A DNA stretch of 64,000 nucleotides from Limnephilus marmoratus (GCA_917880885.1 OU862923.1:23410770-23474769), one strand, 5' to 3'; counted from the first letter of the stretch, positions 22,367 through 32,851 are shown. Program-made: numbers and translations. Notes: generated by a model not told the origin, from the letters alone.

Positions 22367-22708
22367 TGTAGGCACCGCGAACATTATTTTTGTGCCCTGT
22401 TATTATTTTCAAACTGACAACACTGCCTGCGCAGTCGTAATGCGCAGATGACAGAAGTGAGCTCGGATTTGACGTAACGTTCGAGATCATTCTGTCACCG
22501 GCTTTCTTCCCCATCAGCACTCGCTATTAAATTCGCTCGCGTTTAAATTATTGTCGCGAATAACTCATGTGAACCTTTAAAGTTATTTTATGTAAATAAA
22601 TCTACCCATCTAAAAATATCAAAGTGTTATTTATTTGATTGAGTTCCGCGACATTTAGATGCGGGATATCTCCGAGCAGTAAGCGGAGATATTCCGATCC
22701 AATCTAAA
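22367..22708 (+). repeat. 3' LTR of gypsy element
   Basis: 342 bp matching the 5' LTR apart from the block at 22493-22511 and one base. AATAAA at 22595-22600 would act as the element's polyadenylation signal. It is followed by the AAGC target duplication. Confidence 0.9.
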
Positions 22709-23345
22709 AAGCCATGCGAATTATTGAAAAATCATTCAAAATCATGTATTTTGTTTTGAAAATTTAATCGCAGAGATGCTTCAATTAAATATTGCGTGTA
22801 GGACATATCTTAGCCCTTAAAAACCTTGGTCATTTTGTAAGCCTTAAGTCTTTTAATAAGCCTAGAAAAAAATTATGTTTTTGGTCTACAAAAAAAAACA
22901 CTTTCAAGTGAAAACTCTCCTACCTTTAAACTCCTTTTCGGGTATGGTTTTATTGTATAATGTGGCAAATTCAGTTTCTTTTATAATAATATCAAAAAAA
23001 TTTGATATTTATGCATGGACTTCACAAAAAAAAAACATGAACTGTGGCGATGTTCTTTTACAGGAAATTAAAAGAGGCGTTACCCAACTGCAAATTTCAC
23101 CCTTCTGCGATCCGCAGAAGGAACGAAAGTGCGTTGCTATCTGGCTGGATTTCCGGCCATATAGACGTGCTTGCTGTTTGCGTCGTTTTGTTCTATAAAA
23201 ATGTACGAGCGAAATAACAAAATACCGTTGTTGGCTATTGATTGGTCAACGCTAAAGTCGCTTGCTCCGCCCAATTTCGAATGGGTCCAGGACTAGAGGA
23301 TCGTCTTAAAGTACTTATTTGCTGCTGTCTTTACCATCTTAAATA

Positions 23346-24495
23346 TTTAGTTAAAAATATGGTGCAAATTGCATTCCAGATATGTAATCTACGAGGGGTT
23401 TGAAATCCATAAACCCGCCTTTATACACGCCCTTGCAAGGCAAAAATAATCTATCATAACAACTTATAGCTTGAGGTGTTCCGTGAGGAAAATTAAAAGA
23501 TTTGATCAATACAGTGAATATTAATGAAAAGTTAGTGATTTATTGACGAATGCTAGAGAACATTTTCGTTTTATTAGCGAGGCTGCACACCAGACATACA
23601 TTTGTATTTATTTATTTACGCCCATTTAGGCTTTTACATACATATACACTTAACAATATTTACGAAATTATACTAGTAAATAGTGCAGGAAATGACTGTT
23701 CACAACACTTGCACAAAAACAAATATAAAGCAAACATGCTATTGAATTTGATCCACACAGTAAGCAGGCACAAAATATAAAAATAAAAAAATACAAAAAT
23801 AGCTTCTCTCCTTCAGCCGACAAAACACCACCAATATGCTAGTCAATTCAAACAGTTTCATCAACACATTCCCCTACTTGATGAAAAAAACTTCATTAAG
23901 GTATGCTTATAAATTTAAATTGATGTATTAAATATATCAACAACATCGGAGTATTTGTTTCCAAGCTATTGAATCCGTCGCATAGGAGTGTAATATTGGC
24001 ATGTTGACTTAGACTTGCTACAATAATTAATATTACGATAACTGTGGCGCCACATTTAACCCCCCCTATATTTGCGCGCAGCACGCACACCAAGGACACG
24101 TTTGTAGCGGGTGCAGTTTGTGGCGAGACGTTAGCTGCGTTACGCGTTTTATTTTCTGATATAGATTTTTTTTAAGTACTCATCTATCACAACACGGTTC
24201 TGGTATTGCGAAAAGCCTGCGCTAGAATATAATATTTTTGAAAACTATCACGAGTGCGAGAATTCCCTGATTAAATACGCAGATCATTAATTTGTTGGCT
24301 TCATCAGTACTTGACTTTGTAATGATTTCACGAGGATTTTCATGTCAAAACATACCTTCTGATACCGAACGTTGATGTAGAAACTAGGGTAGTTCGGTTC
24401 TTTTTACGACTCGAACCGCGCGCTCCACTTAAACCTTTATGCCCCTTAGTGTCCTTTACTCGTACGAACTGGTGGTGGTATTGAATCAAACATAC
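23346..24495. other. Mostly gene-free stretch with a LINE tail
   Basis: On the plus strand a minus-strand LINE tail starts near 23607 (TATTTATTTATTTACGCCCA, then TTTAGGCTTTTACAT), the counterpart of the tail at 8.45 kb. The rest, including a GC-richer patch at 24040-24150, has no recognised product. Confidence 0.4.
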
Positions 24496-24655
24496 CTGTT
24501 CCTTATTCTCAGCTGTGGACCTATGCATTATAAATTTAATGACGGAGAGAGCCATTTCACCAAATGCTGCCCCCGTAACACGAACCTGGGCAGCACGACC
24601 TGTGTCACCATTCTGACTTCTGACCCGGGTGCAGCACGTGATTTCATGACTCTCT
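24496..24655 (-). other. Possible coding exon, unidentified
   Basis: Read on the minus strand, an open frame (open over 24762-24340) includes EITCCTRVRSQNGDTGRAAQ, then VRVTGAAFGEMALSVIKFIM and HRSTAENKEQ. The last codon is followed by a good splice-donor sequence, CAG|GTATG (boundary at 24496/24495). Codon use and amino-acid mix look more coding-like than the surrounding AT-rich DNA. The upstream acceptor is unconvincing, with no clear pyrimidine tract, and I do not recognise the protein. The right edge lies next to the start of the long inverted repeat at 24658. It may be a host exon, an exapted repeat or chance. Confidence 0.25.
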
Positions 24656-25117
24656 ACTTTAAAGAACTCATTTAAAAGTAGAGGACTTAATAAAATGTCA
24701 GTAACTGTAATTTTATTTAATCCCGAGATTAGGTACTTCAAATATGTCCGGGAAAACTCCAATAAAGATCGAGGTTCATCGATATTACAAGTTCCTTTAT
24801 TTACGTTATCCTAAGGTTTATAAAAAAAAATTAACTGGACGAGACGTCCGTACTACAGGAGTTTCTAAGTTATTTTGAATCTGGGAACCCAACCATTGTG
24901 GAAGTCCAGTGGTCTATCATATACCATCGGCTATTTCTGTAACCGTTCGTGCATTAGACTCGAACGATGATAGACGACATTCTTCTAAGGTACCTATCCC
25001 TCTACACTCTTATAACGCGCCCTTATTTAAGATTTTTATATTTGATATGTGCAGTTAATGTTACATTAGTCCTTACATTGAATATAGATGTTTCTACTTC
25101 ATTACATTATTAATACA

Positions 25118-25268
25118 CTAGCTGACCCGGCCACGCGTTGCTGTGGCTAATAAAGCACAACGTCATCTACTGGATGGTTATCCAACCATTTATAACCACC
25201 GCCGTCTTTGAGTTTATCGCGAAGAGACAGACAGATGCCGCGGAGGATTTTAATTTATAATACGTAGA
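25118..25268 (-). mobile_element. Short Helitron, 151 bp
   Basis: On the minus strand it starts TCTACGTATTATAAATTAAA and ends GGCCGGGTCAGCTAG. It is followed by T, fitting Helitron ends. It lies within the long inverted repeat. Confidence 0.55.
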
Positions 25269-25639
25269 TATGGCGTGAAAGATTATAATAATGAGCATGA
25301 AATGCTTGGCGTAACTAACGTATTTAAATTAATAAGAATTAATACTGTATCCTCTAAATAAGTTTTTAATTACCGCAATGTACGTGACCATTTTTTTAGA
25401 AGATAGATGGGTATAATAAGCTATCCGTAAAAGATAGATGTATGCCTTCGCGGACTGTTTTGTAGATCTATAAAAGAGGAATATCCCACCATGATTGTTT
25501 TGTTATATCCAAAAAGGATTAGGCAGCGTTTTCGATGAAAGCTACCCAGGCGCTCTGACTTTTTCCGACACTTCTAACAATTATCGTTATGTTTCAACCA
25601 ATTTACACAAATTACAAAATTTTTAGTTTAAACCTTCCT

Positions 25640-25756
25640 CACGAAACACTCTATCTATTGGTGAAAACGGCATGAAAATCCGTTCTGTAGTTTTCGAGTT
25701 TACCGCGAACAGACAGACAGACGACACGGGGGACTTTAATTTATAATATGTAGAGA
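25640..25756 (-). mobile_element. Helitron 5' end fragment
   Basis: On the minus strand it begins TCTCTACATATTATAAATTA and shares GTCTGTTCGCG and AACGGATTTTCATGC with the Helitron at 3077-3396. Its own 3' end was not located. It may be part of one element with 25118-25268. Confidence 0.5.
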
Positions 25757-26091
25757 AGAGATATACTAGTAGGTATATAACTTGACTTAATTCCGCTTTT
25801 AAAAATACCATTCAAAAGGAAGCCTTATTAATTACTGAAGTATATGTATAGGATTATACTTTTAACATCCTTCAACAGATGTCGTTAATATGTAGTCTTT
25901 AGTTGTCTCTACAGATGTCAGCAAAGTAGTACCCTAGAATTTTTTGTTTTTTGTTTTTAAAGTTGCCGGTAACCCGGGCGTTTATTAACATCAATAGTTA
26001 TTTACAGATATGTGCGCTACCCGACTCACTAGACAATATCTGTTCTGAGCCGAGTAGCAGTATCTATCATTACATATAATGAAGATTAAAG

Positions 26092-26690
26092 TAAACAAAA
26101 ATACAAAAGATAATAAATAAAAATACAAAGTATATAAGAAAAACTTACATATAAATACAAAAGATTACCTACATAAAATAACCTAAATATAAAATGTTAC
26201 AAACATATATAAAATAACTGAATGTTTTTTAGTGTGAAAGTTATTTTTTTTTTAATTTTAGTATGTTTAAATAACAATATACAACGTATAAAAAATTAAC
26301 ACGGTCGGTTTGCAAATAACTTGTTAATGCAAGTCCTTTTTTAGTTCATTAACCACATATTAAATTAAATTAAAGCAAATAAAAAGACAAAAGATAATAA
26401 ATAAAAATACAAAGTACAAAAGAAAACTTAAATAAAAATACAAAGTATAAAAGGAAAACTTAAATAAAAATACAAAAGATTACATACATATAATAATCTA
26501 AAAATAATATGTTACAAACATATATAAAATAACTGAACATTTTTTTAGTGTGAAAGTTCTTTTTTTTTATTTTTTTATTTTAATGTGTTTAAATAACAAT
26601 ATACAACGTATAAAAATTAACACGGTCGGTTTGAAAGTAACTTGTTAATGCAAGTCCTTTTTTTGTTCATTAACCACGTATTAAGGAGAA
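26092..26690. repeat. Tandem duplication of about 300 bp
   Basis: Unit 1 (about 26092-26366) and unit 2 (about 26370-26690) share AAAGATAATAAATAAAAATA, GTTACAAACATATATAAAAT, AACACGGTCGGTTTG and TTGTTAATGCAAGTCCTTTT in order. The sequence is very AT-rich and has no frame. It adjoins the right arm of the long inverted repeat. Confidence 0.75.
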
Positions 26691-26975
26691 TAGAGTCGTC
26701 ACTCATCGAAAAAGCCGAAGGTGTATGATAGACCGTTGGACTTACAAAGTGTTTGGGTTCTCAGCTCCAGAATAACTTAGAAACTCCTACTGTACGGATG
26801 TCTGGTCCAGTTAAAAATTCATTGTACACATTAAGATAAACGTAAATGAAGCAACATGTAATCTCGACGAATCTCGATCTTTATTGAAGTTTTCCCGACC
26901 GTATTTGAAATAATCTCAATCACAGGCATTAAAGAACATTACACATACTGACATTTTTTAAATGAAGAATTTAAA

Positions 26976-27190
26976 AAAAAGTTAACTAAAACCAAAAACA
27001 ATTTTTGTAATTTTCTCAACACATCCATTTGTCCCAATTTATAAATTCAATTTTCGAGGCTCGCATGGACCGACGTTTTCACAAAGGATGTTTTTATTTA
27101 TTGTTAGAAAACGAAAAATACTTGGAGAAAACATAGGAATTCAAATTTATTACAATAAGGAAACTCACCCCTAACTTAAATACCAGTATA
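26976..27190. other. Short gene-free spacer
   Basis: AT-rich sequence between the long inverted repeat and the next MITE. Nothing recognised. Confidence 0.4.
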
Positions 27191-27510
27191 CCAGTGGCTG
27201 TCCGTGAGTTTTCAGTGAGCTAGATTGCTAAGGTTGAAAAATACGATATTACTGATGTTTTTGTTGCTGAAAATGAATTTTGTATATATATATTTTTTAA
27301 TTTCAACTTTTTGTATGAAGACCTTTCAGTATGTGGATGCGGCGCATCCCTTGACTGAAAAAACCCTGAAGATCTTTTGATGCTACAAAAAGTGGATGTT
27401 TTGAAAAAAAAATAAAATTCATCTTCAACAACGTTAGTAACGTCATATTTTTCAATCTTAGCGCTCTAGGCAGCTCTAGGTCATTAAAAACTCACGGACC
27501 GCCACCGCAG
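27191..27510. mobile_element. 320-bp TA-flanked MITE
   Basis: Ends are inverted: CCAGTGGCTGTCCGTGAGTT on the left, and the reverse complement of the right end reads CTGCGGTGGCGGTCCGTGAG. Similarity continues inward (GATTGAAAAATA-like, GAATTTTATTTT-like). TA lies on both sides (27189-27190 and 27511-27512), as in Tc1/mariner MITEs. Confidence 0.65.
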
Positions 27511-28288
27511 TACATATTTTTCAATTGTTATAGCTACACTTAGGTACACCGTATTATACACAATAAAATCATCAGTTTTGGAATTTTGGACGAAAATTTC
27601 TCCGGAATATTTGAATATTTCGAAAATTTCTTTCAATATTTGAAATTTTCCTGGAAAATTTTAAATTTCGCTAAAATATTTGATATGTTTCCAGAATTTC
27701 ATTTTACGTAGTCGACATTTCTGAATTTAGATTTTTGTTATTTTTCTTTTTTACCATAAAAAGTTTTTTTTCCCAGACATCACATTACTGTGTGGGTGAC
27801 TGGCATCATTTGGCATCATCACCACAGAGAAGCACTTGTTTCGTGTATTCCTCGGCGACCTCGACTTATTTTACTACTCACCTCCACGTTCTGCTTACAC
27901 CCCTTTCTTCGTTCATCACATACTCCTCATTTTACCAAATTACACTATTTGATTCACTTGATCGTGTCATGTCGTCCTCGGGCATCCCCAACTTTTCCTA
28001 CCATCCACTTCACATATGGTGCAATCCCGTTAGCGTGTTTCCAAAACCTATACCGGTATGCCGTAATACGTGAGAAAAATTATGTAGGTAGTGTTAGGTA
28101 GCAGCACTCCCAGCTGTACCCCCTCCCAGCTGTACCCCGCCTCCCTTCCTCCAAACGGCTACCTCCCTAGCCGAAGCCCGTGTCTACGATACGAACTCGA
28201 TACAAAAACGGGCTGTTTTCGCGGCGTTTCGAGAAGCATGCACGAGGCTCCCGCATAGGGGCACTCCCTGTGCCGCCCCAAGCCCACC
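27511..28288. other. Stretch without a supported gene
   Basis: 27590-27710 is a degenerate array of AATATTTGAAAATTTC-like units. 27780-28075 is C/T-rich with two overlapping frames of about 100 codons lacking motifs. 28100-28288 becomes GC-rich (CCCAGCTGTACCCC is repeated) and precedes the ATG at 28289, so it could be a 5' untranslated region. Confidence 0.4.
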
Positions 28289-28369
28289 ATGGCCTACCTG
28301 ATAGGCATAGCTTGCTCTGCGGCCTGGCTAGCACATTCCTGGGACCTTTCGACGATGGCCCCGGAACCT
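28289..28369 (+). other. Candidate first coding exon with signal peptide
   Basis: CCCACCATGG gives a strong start context. The 27 codons begin MAYLIGIACSAAWLAHSW, a hydrophobic stretch like a secretion signal, and are followed by a strong donor, CCT|GTGAGT. The segment is much more GC-rich than its surroundings. A downstream segment at 28593-28667 has acceptor and donor signals. No homologue is recognised. Alternatives are an exon of a host secreted protein, a pseudogene or a chance frame. Confidence 0.35.
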
Positions 28370-28592
28370 GTGAGTAATGACCAAATAATCTTCTTTTTGC
28401 TGTGTGTCCCCCTCATTCTCGCGTATCTATGATCGACCCCCAGAGTCGGCACGAGCTGAGAGAGATTTGGCAGGCCCCCATGTGTAGATAGACAACAATA
28501 CAAGTAATGTTTACCTCAGACAGCGTTTTATTTCCCTGACGAGGTACGTGAAGTGTTGGCTTATTTTATGTATTCTCACTTGATCCCTCTAG

Positions 28593-28667
28593 GAACCTAC
28601 GACCCTGGTGTAGAGAGCTTTCACCAGCTCTGCCGAGCCAAACCCTGAGCTAGACTTGGTGCAGAAG
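28593..28667 (+). other. Possible second exon (frame broken)
   Basis: It is preceded by TGATCCCTCTAG and followed by AAG|GTAGGC, splice-site-like on both sides. One phase reads TYDPGVESFHQLCRAKP and then hits TGA, and the other two phases also contain stops. That phase is compatible with 28289 only if the alternative donor at 28374 is used. As it stands this would end translation early, or indicate a pseudogene. Confidence 0.25.
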
Positions 28668-28669
28668 GT

Positions 28670-29381
28670 AGGCACTTCCGCTCACGGCGCACGCACAGTA
28701 GGTAGGTACATTTAAAGAAAAATAATAAAAATAATTTTAATTAAAAATTAAAAAAATAATAGGTAACGATTACATAAATATAGGAAAAAATTAAATTGCA
28801 ATTTACTGGTGGTCGCTGCATCATCTACATTCATGAGTAGAGAGTTGAACCACGAAAATGATATTGGTTCACGTTTTGTTTGAGCTTTAAGATCTGACCT
28901 TTGAGCTTTGAGTTTTTATTTTCGACCTTCGAGCTTCACACAGAGTTTGTCGAATGCAGATGGAAACGGTAATGATCCTCTTAATTTGAACTTCTAGTGT
29001 GCAAAATTTCATCAAAATACTTCTTTAAGGGGACAGAAAATGGGATGTGGACAGTAAATCTCAAACAGTGACCTTCTTATTTTGAAGGTCAAGTGTCCAA
29101 ATTAAATCGAACTCGGAATAAAACTGTAGATTTGTATAAAAAACAAAGACACACATGGACAATACACGAAAATTTACGGATAATGTCCCCGGCGTTGCCC
29201 GGCAGATTTTTTTAGAAATCAGACGTAAACTGTAAATTTTCTCAAATTTTTTTATTCCGTGTCCAAAAATTCATAGAGTGATATCAAAATTCTATTTTAA
29301 GGGGTAGGAAATGTGGAGGGGGTTAATTTTTTGAAATCACATATAAAACGTGACCTTCGTCTTGTTTCGAACATCGGAAGA
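28670..29381. other. Gene-free stretch
   Basis: AT-rich. Around 29180-29215, CCCCGGCGTTGCCCGGCAGA resembles Helitron-type 3' sequences but no terminus was found. No gene. Confidence 0.4.
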
Positions 29382-29861
29382 GCGATTCTGCATATTTTGT
29401 GGATACGGAATCGATTCCGTACGTAACTGCCTGTCAGATTTGTGTGATTGTCTATGGCTTGCAATTGCTTTTTCTACGGGATAATGTGTTGCTGCGGGGT
29501 TGCCAATGCTTATGTTCAAAAATACCCGCAATAAATGTTCAAATTCCCCAAATTGGGGAGAACAAAATAACACATTCCCCGCAATTTCCCCACAAGTTAC
29601 CCGCAATTTGAGGAATTCCCCGCAAATTGGTAGTCGCTGATTTCGCAAATGTCAAATCCAAGATATACAACTTTAAACGTAAGTACATTAAATGAATGTA
29701 CAATCATGTTGCTTACGCATTTCGTGTTTTAAACTAGTTGAAGTCGGCGACAGCGCTGACAGCTGACACATCAGCCCTTAGAAAAAGCAATTGGAAGCCA
29801 TAGATAAACACACAAATTACGTGTGGAATCGATTCCGTATCCACAAAAGATACAAAATCGC
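29382..29861. mobile_element. MITE M copy 1, 480 bp
   Basis: The ends are long inverted repeats. GTGGATACGGAATCGATTCC near 29399 and its inverse near 29824-29843 are joined by a subterminal block AAGCAATTGCAAGCCATAGA-like (inverse near 29455 and 29788). A second copy is at 63028-63841. The interior holds several CCCGCAATTTCCCC-like units. It has no coding capacity. Confidence 0.65.
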
Positions 29862-29984
29862 ACGGCAGGTGGGCATTGTTTTATCGATCGTGGAATAAAA
29901 CTTTTGATTTGTGTACAAATCAAATCCACGACGCCTGCCCGCTACAAACAATGAACTTAAATATAAGTTTATTATTAGGAACAG

Positions 29985-30953
29985 GAATATTAACATACAC
30001 ACTTTTCAATATAACTGAGGGAGCGGTTCGTATCGGTAGAGACGGGGCGAGAGAGAAATGAAAGTCGAGCAGTCGATGTATGAGTCAGCCTTTATTGTAG
30101 CTACGTAGCGGAGGTCGAAGCGGAGCGGAGTGACGGTGGTACCATGAGTGTTGCTGCTACGTGATGATGTGAAGGTGAAGGTTAGGAGACTACGGCGGTG
30201 AAGATCACAGGTCTTCAGGGAGCCGGCGCGTCGCCCTACACCATGGCGGTGTAGAAGTGACCTTGGTCCAGGCGGTCGACCGTCGTCGCGTTGACGAGGT
30301 ATGGCGGCTGTGTGTCCAGTGGGTCGGAGCACACACGTGACACAGGAAGGAACCTTGAGAGGCGGTGAGGATTCTGGTTGCTGCTCGTTGCAGGTTGTGT
30401 TGCTGGCTTGTTGCCGGTTGCTTGTTGCTGCTCGTTGCAGGATGCTGGTTGATGGCTGCTGGGTTGCTGGCGAGTTGCCTGACATCTCATGTCGAGATGG
30501 TAGTTAGAGATGGAGTCCTCGAAGGTGTTATGAAGATGTTCCTGAAGTCACACTGGATATGTGTTGTTCACTGCTGTCTGCGCGGGCCCGTGCCCGGCGC
30601 AGGTACGTACTTAGTCGCGGCACTGCTCGGACTGTGTTGCTTGGCGCCGATGAATGGAAAGTACTGACTGACTGACTGCGAGCGAGCGCGGCTTATATAG
30701 CCGCGGCAAGTAACTACTCTCACGGTAGGTAATACGTGCCACTTCGGCAGTTGACGAGAATGTTCGGCGCCGTACAGATATCGTACGGTGCTATCTCGAG
30801 ACCTTTCTAGGCGGTGGCGAAATTATTATTCTACTACGTTACAGTACTACGCTAAAGGTAGGTATGCCGTAGTTTCCAGCGTATTCCGTGGAGGTCAGTG
30901 GCGCAGCGGTAGATTTCGCAGAGCGGGTTAAGTGGCCGCTACACAAAGTTATA
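29985..30953 (-). mobile_element. Probable solo LTR or LTR-like promoter element
   Basis: On the minus strand it begins TGTAGCGGCCACTTAACCCG and contains a TATA box and initiator, then a GC-rich transcribed part and AATAAA (minus strand 30096-30091). That is the layout of a retroelement LTR. It contrasts sharply in GC content with its surroundings. No second copy or primer-binding site is present in the window. Target duplications were not found, and the left limit is uncertain. Long frames in it (for example 30485-30006) are low-complexity by-products of GTTGCTG-type repeats. Confidence 0.45.
30665..30702 (-). promoter_or_regulatory. TATA/initiator core promoter
   Basis: On the minus strand, TATATAA lies within GCGGCTATATAAGCCGC, and four GACT/CAGT repeats (CAGTCAGTCAGTCAGT) begin about 23 nt downstream. 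Insect initiators are TCAGT-like and lie about 30 nt after TATA, so transcription toward lower coordinates from about 30670 is predicted. Confidence 0.5.
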
Positions 30954-31299
30954 GGTTAACATTCGATAGGTCATTGCAATTTATGTTTATGTCATGTTTA
31001 GTTTTTTTTAAATCTAAAGGACACTTTTACAATATAATAGTAAGAACGGTAATAGAAAAAAAACGTACAAAAGCATGGTATTAAAGATATGGAATAATAA
31101 AGCATATTATATATGTTGGATATAATCTGCCTCACTTGACTAACCTGTGTTGTAGCAGAATTTTTGAACAAATTACTCAAAATACTATTAAAAAAGCTTC
31201 TCATCAAATTTAAGATTGATGACAGATAATCTATTGGTATTTCTAAAGATTTTTTGTTTAAAATAATAATTCTGGTAAAAAAAAATAAATGAAATTCGA
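30954..31299. other. Gene-free spacer
   Basis: AT-rich sequence. The minus-strand frame at 30998-31312 is hydrophobic and motif-free. Nothing supported. Confidence 0.4.
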
Positions 31300-32173
31300 G
31301 GGCTGCCCGCAAAATAAAGTCTCCAAGGTACTGCAGTCGCGAAAAACGATTTTACGCGCAGTCTTTTAACACTGGCGTGTAGCCTGGTTTCCCCTTGCCA
31401 AATCCCTACCACGATGCATCCTCTGTGACGCTTAGTCTCGACGTGGCAGCCGTTCGCGATGGAGCTTGCGCTTGCCGCTCTCGCCAGGGGTGGATTACGC
31501 TCTATAATTAGTTTTTTGTGGAAAAAAACCCTGGAAGAAATTCATTCTCAGCTACTTGAAGTGCACGGAAAACAGTGTATGAGTGCGAAAACGTGCACAC
31601 ATGGTGCAGAGAATTTAAAAGAAATCGGTTTCAGGCGAGAAAATTGCCAAAGTGGAAAAAACAATGGTTACAGATCGACGGGTGACGGTTCGGGAGCTCT
31701 GTGATATGATCCGTGATGTCAGTAAGACCACTATTGACAAGATTTTGACAGAACATTTAGTAGACCATAAAGTCTGCCTAAGGTGAGTCCCAAAATGCTC
31801 AACGAAGATCACAAAAACCAACTGTTTGGAGCAGCCCGCGAATTCCTTGAGTGCAAAGAATTAACGACGTCAATGACGCAGAATTCTTGGACTCAATTAT
31901 GACTGGGGGTGAGACCCGGATACACTACATGACACCACACACAAAGGAACAATCCCAGTGGCTTTATTCAGATTCGCCGAAGCAAAGTTTAAAAACGAAT
32001 TTCAGAGCGTAACTCACACCTGGCGGGTATCGCGAACGGGTACCACACCGAGACTAAGCGTCACAGAGGGTGCATCGTGGTGGGAATTTGACAAGGGGAA
32101 ACCAGGCTACTCGTCAGTGTTAAAAGATTGCGCGTAAAATTGTTTTTCGGAGACCTTATTTTATAGACAGCCC
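31300..32173 (+). mobile_element. Mariner element with ~150-bp terminal repeats, dead
   Basis: The left end GGGCTGCCCGCAAAATAAAG and the reversed right end GGGCTGTCTATAAAATAAGG start inverted repeats that run about 150 bp (both contain AGCCTGGTTTCCCCTTG and CCTCTGTGACGCTTAGTCTC). TA follows on the right and GA precedes on the left. In the interior, frame-broken codons spell mariner-like segments: VHTWCREF, VSKTTIDKILTEHL, WVPKMLNEDHKNQL-like, and LDSIMTGGETRIHYMTPHTK. The last should contain TGDE, so a catalytic Asp has become Gly. The C-terminal third is missing. Confidence 0.75.
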
Positions 32174-32467
32174 TATTATATTAATTTGTTAGCTCCTAAC
32201 GAAATAAATTTAACGACTTTCTAATTACTTTGAATTCACTCTTTTATGACGATAAACTCAACAAAATAATATATATTTTTGAATGTTGCTATTACTTTGT
32301 GGTTATCCATTATAGAAAAATGAAACAATTCAACTTTGTATAAACCACTTATATAATGCGCAAATCCTAATAACATAATAATTGATAACATCCCAAATTA
32401 AAAAATTTCAAAAAATAAATATCTATACAATTCTAATAATATAAATAATAAAGAATGGCGTAAAATT

Positions 32468-32851
32468 TTGTATATTAATAATTTTTCAGTTCAATGTTGC
32501 AAAAATCTTCCTTTTAATATTAAACCAGCGTTTTATACAAGAAATAATATCGGTAATTTTTTGAGAAATACTAAAGGTAAAGACCATAAATTGACTAATT
32601 CCGGAATATATAAACTCAAATGCAATGATTGTCCCTCATTTTATATTGGAAAAACATCTCGTAATTTTGAAATCAGAATCAAAGAACATTTAAGGTGTCT
32701 TAATAATAATATTTTTTCTGAGTTCGCTAACCATATCATTGAAAATAACCATAGTTTTGAGAAAAATACAGGGATAAATATTCTTCATATTAATCATAAA
32801 GGAAAACGTTTAGATAACTTAGAAACCTTGGAAATTAAAAAAATCCCTTAA
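32468..32851 (+). pseudogene. Penelope-like GIY-YIG endonuclease C-terminus
   Basis: The 127-codon frame contains GIY at 46-48 and YIG at 59-61 (GIYKLKCNDCPSFYIGKT), R65 and R70 in the following helix, H74, and a late acidic region LDNLETLEIKK. The CNDC pair between GIY and YIG is a zinc-binding feature I associate with Penelope-like elements. In the intact element this domain nicks target DNA for reverse transcription. Here it has no upstream reverse transcriptase, so it is a fragment. The upstream ATG at 32468 is only the first in the frame, not a known start. The frame ends at a stop after KKIP. Similarity is recognised by motif only. Confidence 0.8.

Larger units (their letters stand above)
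15473..22708 (+). mobile_element. Gypsy-type LTR retrotransposon, 7.2 kb
   Basis: Two nearly identical LTRs bound a primer-binding site, a repetitive leader, one long pol frame, a 1.7-kb 3' noncoding region and a purine tract. AAGC at 15469-15472 and 22709-22712 is a likely 4-bp target duplication, and the pre-insertion sequence can be seen in repeat D copy 2. The domain order protease, RT, RNase H, integrase is that of Ty3/gypsy elements. No env-like frame is seen and gag is almost absent, so the copy probably depends on Gag in trans. The LTR similarity implies a recent insertion. Confidence 0.93.
15240..23345 (+). repeat. Repeat D copy 1, split by gypsy and a MITE
   Basis: The flanks of the gypsy element, TTTTTAAGATGAAGC (before the 5' LTR) and the sequence after the 3' LTR, align as one uninterrupted sequence with 39700-39780. 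Downstream, 22713-22880 and 22910-23000 match 39720-39835 and 40250-40440. The motif GGATCG(T/C)CTTAAAG is shared near the ends (23300 and 40800). The family is unidentified and has no coding frame. Outer limits are approximate. Confidence 0.55.
24658..26975. repeat. 2.3-kb segment with long inverted-repeat ends
   Basis: The left arm (about 24658-25000) and right arm (about 26690-26975) are reverse complements at roughly 80% identity by eye. Shared anchors are AAAATGTCAGTA, CGGGAAAACT, CAATAAAGATCGAG, AGGAGTTTCTAAGTTATT and GGTCTATCATA. The space between holds Helitron ends (25.1-25.76 kb) and a 300-bp tandem duplication, and no transposase. It is either a non-autonomous TIR element or two opposed copies of one repeat. 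No target duplication was found. Confidence 0.6.

Noticed and set aside
28536..28560. CTGACGAGGTACGTGAAG, hammerhead-like wording
   Set aside because: GAAG replaces GAAA and the stem II bases do not form a convincing stem in the right register.
30006..30485. 159-codon minus-strand frame in the GC-rich block
   Set aside because: Low-complexity Gln/Ser/Thr-rich sequence from GTTGCTG repeats inside a probable LTR, with long frames on the other strand too.
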